Below, piece by piece: positions 57,010-64,000 of a stretch of DNA of 64,000 bases. Source of the stretch: Cladobotryum mycophilum (Eukaryota > Ascomycota > Sordariomycetes > Hypocreales > Hypocreaceae); the NCBI GenBank assembly GCA_036429605.1, contig CM071589.1:2294001-2358000 (forward strand). The letters run 5' to 3'. Below the pieces are notes generated by a model. The model was not told where the DNA came from. It ran no database searches and worked only from the letters and a program-made list of their open reading frames with translations. The stretch's first letter is position 1; each line of letters opens with the position of its first letter. A program made the translations under genes and the position numbers.

Positions 57010-58836
57010 TTATCCTTCCTGAATGTCAACCACCTCACCATTTCTATTCACTGAAAGTGCCTTTTTCTTGGTAGATGCCTTTACCGGATTCTTGGCAGCA
57101 AATATCTCATCAAGTTCCTCAAGCTTTATTACAGAGTCGTCAGCATGGCTCAAATTGGCGTCACAGGTGGGGGCGTAACTCACTGTCCGCCCTCTTGTCT
57201 CGGGTAGGAAAAAGTAAACAAACACGGTCATGATGGCATCCCATGCGGCAAAGATTATATAAACGTGCCAGCCTATTTTATCCAGAGCAACGGGCCAGGC
57301 GAACTGGTTGAGAAGCCCGGCTACGTTGGTCGCCAGATTGCCGAAAGAGAGACCCTTGCCTCTCTGCTCCATGCTCAAGACTTCTACGATGTAGAGTCCT
57401 TGTAGCGGTGTAATTCCTACGGAGAATATGGCACCGAACAGGAAGATCATTGCTAAGGCGGCCTTTGATGCTGCGGCATTGGAGTAAATCGGGTTGCCCT
57501 CGGCGTCGTTGCCGACCAAGGACTCTGCGAACTTTGATGAAGCCACGGTCATACCTACCCAGATGACTGTGCACCCCGTGAAAGAGAATAAAAGCAAGAA
57601 ACGGCGTCCCACCCTCTCGACTATCAAGGCACCAAAAATCGCACAAAGAAATTGTTGGCAGTTGTTGATCAAAGTAATGTTAGCCTGTGAGATGGAGTCC
57701 CTGTATCCGGCAGAGTCAAGCACGGCGCCTAGAAAGTATGACAGCACAGCATTGCCGAGCCACTGAGAGAGTGCAGAGACTGCGACAGAGCATCCGAGTC
57801 GATACACCGAGGCTCTGTTGCGGAAGAGCGCTGAGTAGTCCCACCATCTCTTGTCGGCTCCATCGAGCTCCAACGTTTCCTCATATTCGTGGATCTGTAG
57901 CCTTACCCATGGTGACTCGGCATTCAAGCCATCCAAGGTATGATATTTTACCAACATTGATTTGGCCTGCTCTTGCTTGCCCTGGACATATAGCCATCTG
58001 GGTGACTCGGGGAGAAACATGCAAAATACCAGAATTATGCCTGAGAAGAGGCATTGGAGCCATACGATGATGCGCCAGCTTTGGTCGATGCTTCCCCGAG
58101 CAGCTCCCGATGCGAGGATGGCTCCAGAAAACCACAGAGTATTATACATTGCTAAATCATGTATCAATATGAGAGAAACAAAGAGTGTCTAGGTCCACTT
58201 ACCACCAACGACACCACGGTACGCCGGGTGATTGAGCTCGACAACGTAAGTCGGCCCCGCCGTCGACGTGAACGACACGCCAAAGCCCAACAGAAACCGA
58301 CCGGCCATAAACTGACCCCTTTCCGAACTCGTCGCCTGGATAATTGTCCCTACAATGATGATGAGAGCACCGAGGCCCATACCGAGGCGGCGACCCCACC
58401 CATCCATGACGGGACCCACGAACGGCAGAGCGACGACGCCGCCGATCATGTAGATGGATGTAACGATTCCCGCCCCGAGGCCGGCATTCCCGACGTCGAA
58501 TTGCTTCAGAAATGTGGGGTTCTGCAGGAGATTGTTGATCAAGCTGCCGTCGTAGCCGTTCATCGAGGCGCAGAAGTAGGCCACGATGGAGAATAAGTAG
58601 ATTTGGAGGTTGGGGTGAGTCCACGGCTGTGGAGGCTCCGCCAGCATGGCTTGGTTGAAGGCCTCATTGCCGGAGACGATTCTAGTATCGAAATCCTTCT
58701 AAATCCACAAGCCTTGTTAGTTTGAGAAAAAAATTACATCCGCCAACATGCTCCCAGAATGTGGTGAGATTACATTGTCAACGTCTTCAGTCTTCACATG
58801 GGTCACCAGCCCCAGATCATCAACCTTTTCAGACAT
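57010..58836 (-). CDS. MFS sugar transporter 3 (lactose-permease-like)
   Basis: Exons 58836-58774, 58698-58203 and 58151-57010 (introns GTAATC...TTTAG and GTAAGT...ATTTAG) give 566 residues. The N-terminal 45 residues are soluble, then come twelve predicted membrane segments. Family marks: MDGWGRRLG, FTSTAGPTYVVELNHPAYRG, LPESPRWLYVQGKQ, VERVGRRFLL, GITPLQGLYIVEVLSMEQRGKG and FLPETRGRT. The order NGYDGSLINNLLQNPTF and the VEVLSMEQRGKG block are typical of the fungal lactose/cellodextrin-type permease branch. Substrate not provable from sequence. A G-rich/C-rich tract lies just upstream of the start. Confidence 0.9.
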
Positions 58837-58854
58837 GGCGATTATCCTTTCAAT

Positions 58855-58896
58855 GGAGGGGAGGAGGAAGAGGGGGAGGGGGAGGGGGAGGAGGGG
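58855..58896. repeat. Polypurine tract with repeated GGGGAG
   Basis: About 42 bases almost entirely G and A on the plus strand, with several runs of four or five G. It lies about 20 bp upstream of the minus-strand transporter start, so its leader is pyrimidine-rich on the coding strand. Confidence 0.8.
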
Positions 58897-59225
58897 ATGA
58901 AGCTACCCTCTCTTTCTCTCGAGCGGAGAGAAGCAGCATAAATCAAAAAGGAGGGAAATGCAAAACAACCAAACCAGCTCGGCATCTTGTCGGCGGGGAA
59001 ATAGCCCCGACAATGGGGAGGCTTTTTAACAAGGATCGTGGTATGGTGGCTTTAGTTGTTGGCCCTGTTATTGCGTGGTAATGAATCTCACAATGTTACC
59101 CTGTCGCACATGTGCGAGACATATGGAAGAAGGAAAAAAACACTGATTAGAGTCTACCTGCACGATAAGGTGTTTGGTACCACAAACAAAGAAAGAGTTT
59201 AAAATTGAAAGATATTTAAAGATAC

Positions 59226-59302
59226 AAGAGAAATGGATAGTAACAAAGAGAAACGGATAGTAATAAGAGAAACAGAGAGTAATAAGAGAAACAGATAGTA
59301 AC
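59226..59302. repeat. Degenerate 19-bp minisatellite, four units
   Basis: Four head-to-tail units of AAGAGAAACRGATAGTAAY type (one extra A after the first) differing at a few positions. Noncoding. Confidence 0.75.
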
Positions 59303-59806
59303 GTTAGAAAACAAGAAAAGCAAGAGAAAAATACTGTTTATGTTTACCCCCACGAGATCAACATTCAAGTCTAATCAATCAACACTGCGCATCAACAAGA
59401 GGGACAGTATATAAGATAAGTATGTGCTGTATTCAAAATGTGCAAATATGATACATAGAAATCGTTGTTCATGTCCCATCGAGGCCCTGCCTCGTCAATC
59501 TGCCTTCTCCTCAAAACTCAATGTTTTGCTGTTTCCATTGAGTTTGGCGGCGGCGGTACGTACTTTCCCAGTGGCGATGGGTAGAGGCGGCAAGTGGGGA
59601 ACCCCAGGTTATGACATCTCCACCCTTTTTTCAGCCACCTTCCCTAATAGGAAGTCCCATCTCCAATGGGAAATTTTACCTCAACAGCCAAACAAAAATC
59701 TTGATTTTTTTTTTGGCCATGTTGAGAAAAATACAAGCTACGCAAAAACGTCTAGCGCAGGAGAAGACAGGCCTGCCTTGTTATTCTCTTCTTATGAGTT
59801 GCGCAT

Positions 59807-60723
59807 TTAGCTTGCGGAGCAGAGACCGTCGTGAACGGAGGGAGGGTTGGAGGAAGCATCACCCCAGTTCATGTTACCGATGATCTGGCCACACTGAGTT
59901 GATCTATCACATCGAATGTAATCGGATGCGGTGTTGAAGTACCACCAATCTTGCGAACGGAAGGCGTTATCGGTAAGCTGAGAAAGAGCATCGTTCCAGC
60001 CGGTGTTTCTGGTGTCATAGTGAGCGTGCTTGCTCCAGGCGACGTAGACCTTGGGGTGGTCGAGGTTCTGGCGACCGTTGTCACCGCCGATGCGCTGGCT
60101 GGCGTCCCCGGTGTTGAGGGTGTTCTGGATATCGGCCCAGTTCTTCTTTGCGTATCCGGAGTGCTGGGACAGGAGCAGGTAGTTCTGTCGCCAGTTGTTG
60201 TCGCTTCCCTTGGCCCAGACGACGATGAGGCGCTCCCAGTCACTACGCCATTTGTGTTAGATCAGAACGATTCAGAAAAATGTCTGGGAGGTTTGGGGTG
60301 GTTAGCTTACTAGGGATGGCCCAAGATGCCTTGGGGATTGGTTCCGTCCTTCTCATAGAAGAGAGAGTATTGGATTCGGATCTCGTTATCGTTACACTTG
60401 GAGTAACTGTAGTAAACAGGGAAGCTGGGGGATGGGTTTCCGATGGAAACACCAGGTGTTCTGCAGCCACAGCCGACGTCGGGGTAGGCACAAAGGCCAG
60501 CAGAGGGAGTCTGCTGGTTGTTGGAGGTCAATGCAGAAGTAGGGATGCAAGGAGGTCGGTTCATGGCTTGGCCAAAGAACCACATGGGCTGGGCCTTCAT
60601 GGCCAGATCAACGCCACCAGCATTGAGAAGATTGCCCATGTCGGAGTCGGAGATGGGAGTGATGGCGAGGGCCATCGAGATGAGGCCGGAGCCTACCAAG
60701 AGGCTCTTGACTGATGACAACAT
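59807..60723 (-). CDS. Secreted NPP1/NLP-like protein with altered signature motif
   Basis: Two exons, 60723-60311 and 60242-59807, joined by GTAAGC...GCGTAG, give 282 residues. Residues 1-20 form a signal peptide (MLSSVKSLLVGSGLISMALA). The intron lies inside the family heptapeptide: after splicing the protein reads GHPYDWE at 135-141, where necrosis- and ethylene-inducing-type proteins normally have GHRHDWE. The rest fits the fold: ERLIVVWAKG, then HPKVYVAWSKHAHYD. Cysteines at CIPTSA, LCAYPDVGCGC, KCNDN, RCDRSTQC and the terminal LCSAS suggest disulfides in a secreted protein. Substitutions at metal- and activity-linked motif positions suggest a non-cytolytic member, but that is inference. 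The NPP1 assignment is moderate because similarity is judged by eye. Confidence 0.68.
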
Positions 60724-62499
60724 TATGGGGATGAATGGGTGATGAACTTGACAGCTTGTTTATGGCACCTAAGGACACAGAAACTATTAAAAAAACAACC
60801 AATTCGTCTGGGCTCAACTCTGGTTTTATATCTCTTTTGCATACTTGCAGCACAACTAGGCCAAGACTCCAAGACCTCAAGGCACGGCCTTGTGACGGCG
60901 GTTCCGGCACTTGGTCCGGGTGGCTACCTGCCTATTCCAATGAAACTACGGATACCGGGAACTCCTTAGTTGGATGGTGCCAACACGATGGTGAATCTAG
61001 TAACCCTTTTCGAGGTTGTCGACCGAGGAGAGGGGGGCGGGGAGTGCGACACGCCTGAAGGTAATCCATAGTCCTGCATGAAAGTTGTCAGCCAAAAAGA
61101 CTCAACAGAGACGTTCTTCTGCAGGTCAACACCCCTTCGTGTTCGCACGCATGCATTGTAAGATCATGGATGCAACAACGCCTGACTCCCCCTGTCGCCT
61201 TGCCCCACTGGATCGACGGCACCATCCCCCACGTTTCAAGTCTCTCTCTCTTCGCCAAGGGTGGCTGACGGGATCACCCCTCACCAAAGCCCCGGTCAGG
61301 CCAGACCATTACATGATTTTTGACTTGAAGAGGCAGCTCTCTCAGTAGGCTATTCGTAAAGCTATTCGTCGCTGAGAGAAAAATGCAGAATGCCCACCAT
61401 CCGCAAGCATGATGTAAATCAGCAAATCTCGCTACGGGTCATCTTCAGCCACTAGTCAGCTGCAAGGAACCCGCTAATCAAGCAAAAGACTGGAAACATC
61501 TGACAACCGGCCGAGACAAGAAGGAAAAAAAGGCCTGTGGCCAAATGTCTCAGCGTTTGGACATAACAGACGACTAATCAGCAGAGGGCACACAACATCG
61601 TGCCTTGACACGTGATTTTCAACAAGTCCAAAATAACTCAATTCGTGGGGCATAGTATCTCCGTTAACGCGTCTCATTACCCTATTTCAGCCTTCGTTTA
61701 ATATACCAATATCAATATCAGACTCCATGCAAAGTAGTTACGTCAAGCATATCCTTACCCTGCCAGAACAGGAAAGCGTCGAGAAAGAAAAAGAGAGGCT
61801 GACTTGATTCTTCGAAACGCCCCTCCCCTCTCGTCCCCTTCGCCCCCTCACCGCTAATCTCGCCTCAGCAGCCAAAGACCAGCCAAAGTTTTGACATTCT
61901 CTCCATCTGACTGAATCCCCTTTTACGCCGAGAAGGAGAGCACAAAGCAGCAGGACAAGGGGAAAGCTCAGTGTCTAAGAAGTCTCCTTGATAGGTTCTA
62001 TGCAATCTGAATGCAACAAGTTCACATTGCCGCTTGAACCGTGCCCCCATTTAGCATGCAACCAGGGCAAGGTTCTAAAAACGCACGGTGGCTTAAGAGA
62101 ACCAGATAAGCCATCCCGGACGAATAGGCTTCGTTTTATCCGAGAGCAAGTCTTACGATGACGTTCCTGATTCTTAGTAGCATCAGATGCATAATGAGAC
62201 TTTGATGATAAAGATGACTGGAGTGACAAAGTGTGCTTATTTCTCCGTCTTGGCTAAGAACTATTAAGTGATCATGGAGCAGGTAACAGGTTTAAAAGAG
62301 GCAGGACAAAGAACCTTCCTTACAACTAATCCTCATCCCTACCCTGGAGATCAACAACAACAAGTCAGCTACTGATATCTTCAAAGGGCGTGGCCTTGGC
62401 TGGTATAAGATTATGGAGTAAAAAAGAAAGCATTACAGTTTAGAATAGACGGCATGGCTTAGTTTAACAAAAAGAAATAGGAAAAAAAGAGAAGATTTC
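60724..62499. other. 1.8-kb intergenic region upstream of the NLP-like gene
   Basis: Ordinary mixed sequence with no convincing open frame, repeat or RNA besides the tRNA at its right edge. It must contain the promoter of the NLP-like gene. Confidence 0.5.
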
Positions 62500-62579
62500 G
62501 ACGGAGACAGGATTCGAACCTGCGAGGCCGAAACCATATGATTTCTAGTCATACCCATTAACCACTCTGGCACTCCGCC
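62500..62579 (-). tRNA. tRNA-Ser (anticodon AGA)
   Basis: Read on the minus strand: acceptor stem GGCGGAG pairs with CTCCGTC (one G-U), anticodon stem TATGA/TCATA encloses loop CTAGAAA, giving anticodon AGA after U33; T arm GCAGG-TTCGAAT-CCTGT. A long variable arm (TGGTTTCGGCCTC) marks a class II tRNA, consistent with serine. No intron. An A- and T-rich flank with a T run lies downstream (62475-62497 on the minus strand), as expected for an RNA polymerase III terminator. Confidence 0.92.
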
Positions 62580-62725
62580 TTAGTCAATCCTCTGCGGACG
62601 TGTGGGAAGTGGTGCAAGAATTCGGAATGTATACCTGCACAGAGACGAGAAGTAAATAATGGAGAAATGATGCAAAAGTGTATTTGAATACCATTTGTTT
62701 GCATTCATTGATCAGCGGACTGCTA

Positions 62726-63865
62726 TTATGCCAATTGGTTTCTCAGCGGCTTTCCTGCGATCCACTCATCGAGAAAAATCGCCTGTTCCTCATACCAACC
62801 GGTAATGGTTTCTTCCTCGACATAGCCCGTATGAGGCGTTAGGAGAACATGGCTCCGTCCATTTTGCCCCCATTCTGGGCTCCTCCACTCACTATCCGCA
62901 GGAAGCGGCTCAAGCTCAAAGACATCCAGTGCAGCACCCCTAATCTTGCCGGCCTTGAGGACTGACAGAAGATCTGCCTCCTTCACCAGTGGCCCTCTAG
63001 AGGTGTTCACGAAGAATGCGCTTGGCTTCATCTTATTCAGGTCCTCGGACGTGATGAAGCCTTCTGTGCGCTTTGAGAGAACGACGTGTACGCTCACGAC
63101 ATCGGCGGTACGGAACAGCTCATCTCGGCTGACTGCCTTGAAGGTCTTTTCCCCATTCACTTCTACTGGCAGGCCGGCGTCTTTTGCTTGCTGGTCAGCC
63201 TTTTCTTGCGTCAGATTCTGGCTCCAGGCAATAATCTTGGTCCCGAAAGCGACGTGGAAGATCCGACCGATGGCGCCGCCCAATCGACCTAGGCCAACGA
63301 GACCCAGCGTCTTTCCTGACAAGGCGGTGGTAAAGTTGGTCTGCCACCCTCCTGCTTTGACAGAGGTGTCGTCCTCTGCGATGTTTCGCGCAAGGGCCAG
63401 TATCATAGTCACGATATGCTCCGTCGTGCTGTCGATGAGTTTGGGAGTGGAGTGAGGTCCGTGGAGTGCAGTCAGAACCACAATCCCCCGCTCCTTGCAG
63501 ACATCCATATCAATGGCCGCATTGCGACTGCCGGTAGTTAATATGAGTTTGAGATTCGGTAGTTTGCGCAGTAACTCGGCAGGAAAGTGAGTCCTCTCTC
63601 GCATGGCACCTGGATCAGAGTTAGTACCTTGTCATGCCTATTCGTCAAGATGAAGAGTGTTCATACTCAACACATGGAATGGCTCAAGCCTTCCTACAAG
63701 AGCATCCTTGACTGACTGCGGAGTATCTGGATGGTGATACGGTCGAAGCGTGTCTGCTAAGACAACGACATCATGACCCGCTTCTCCGAATCTCTTAAAG
63801 TATTGAGGGGAAGCGTTCTGGTAGTCATCTAGAATGGCAATCTTGAGGGACTTTGGGGTCGCCAT
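62726..63865 (-). CDS. D-isomer-specific 2-hydroxyacid dehydrogenase
   Basis: NAD(P)-dependent oxidation/reduction of a 2-hydroxy acid. Exons 63865-63667 and 63609-62726 join through GTATGA...ATCCAG to give 360 residues. The catalytic region is typical of the family: TTGSRNAAIDMDVCKERGI, then the nucleotide-binding GLVGLGRLGGAIG (Rossmann GxGxxG), ITSEDLNKMKPSAFFVNTSRG, RGAALDVFELEPLP (acid) and LLTPHTGYVEEE (catalytic His). Arg in FFVNTSRGPL is the expected substrate/catalytic Arg. The start is ATG 63865 (MATPKSL); the frame extends nine codons further upstream. Substrate unknown; phosphoglycerate, glyoxylate or formate-type use cannot be separated by eye. Confidence 0.92.
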
Positions 63866-64000
63866 TGCCAATGAGGTCAATACGTAAACCAAAGATGAAT
63901 GTTGACAATGCGTTTAATGGAAGAGATGGCGACATGGCGAGGGGAACTGATGCTAAATATCCATCTAATGTGGATGTTTGTAAGCACGTCACTCCTCTGA

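Larger units (their letters stand above)
58837..59806. other. Intergenic upstream of transporter 3
   Basis: Holds a polypurine tract (58855-58896) next to the transporter start, a 19-bp degenerate minisatellite (59226-59302), and AT-rich sequence. A 128-codon open frame at 59424-59810 shows no protein character. Confidence 0.5.

Noticed and set aside
59424..59810. 128-codon frame between transporter 3 and the NLP-like gene
   Set aside because: No protein character and it overlaps the 3' end of the NLP-like gene.

Overview
This 64 kb window is nuclear DNA of a filamentous ascomycete (Pezizomycotina, probably Sordariomycetes). The signs are 50-80 nt introns with GTRNGT-type donors and CTRAY branch points, two Zn2Cys6 regulators, long low-complexity intergenic regions full of microsatellites, and single-copy fungal housekeeping genes on both strands. 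I cannot name the genus. I see no transposon, rRNA, CRISPR array or operon.

Layout. 1-11 kb is a dense housekeeping block: 3' part of FAB1 (PI3P 5-kinase), MDM12 (ER-mitochondria tether), VPS28 (ESCRT-I) divergent from NOC2 (60S assembly), and a long coiled-coil spindle pole body protein (Ppc89/Cep57-like). 11-19 kb holds a secreted GH76 enzyme, a small PPxY-motif protein and threonine deaminase ILV1. 18.7-22.8 kb has no convincing gene and leads into a uORF-bearing leader of a large protein with two cyclic-nucleotide-binding domains, an F-box and leucine-rich repeats. 27-36 kb carries an unrecognised CxxC protein, a GHITM/BI-1-like mitochondrial membrane protein, MsrA and the AGC kinase SCH9. 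36-59 kb is a nutrient-uptake/regulatory stretch: two Zn2Cys6 factors, three sugar-porter MFS transporters, an acyl-protein-thioesterase-like hydrolase and an 882-residue orphan. The right end has a secreted NPP1/NLP-like protein with an altered signature motif, tRNA-Ser(AGA) and a D-2-hydroxyacid dehydrogenase.

How the genes fit together. SCH9 and the cyclic-nucleotide/F-box protein are nutrient-signalling-type proteins, and the 36-59 kb transporters and regulators are plausible outputs of such signalling. This is inference from family knowledge; the sequence does not prove a pathway.

Sequence quality. Four genes (Ppc89-like, CNB/F-box, both Zn2Cys6 factors) each contain one place where the reading frame jumps as if a single base were missing, at or next to a run of C or G. 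Base under-calling is the simplest explanation; real frameshift alleles are the alternative. Exon coordinates were worked out by hand from frame continuity and splice motifs.
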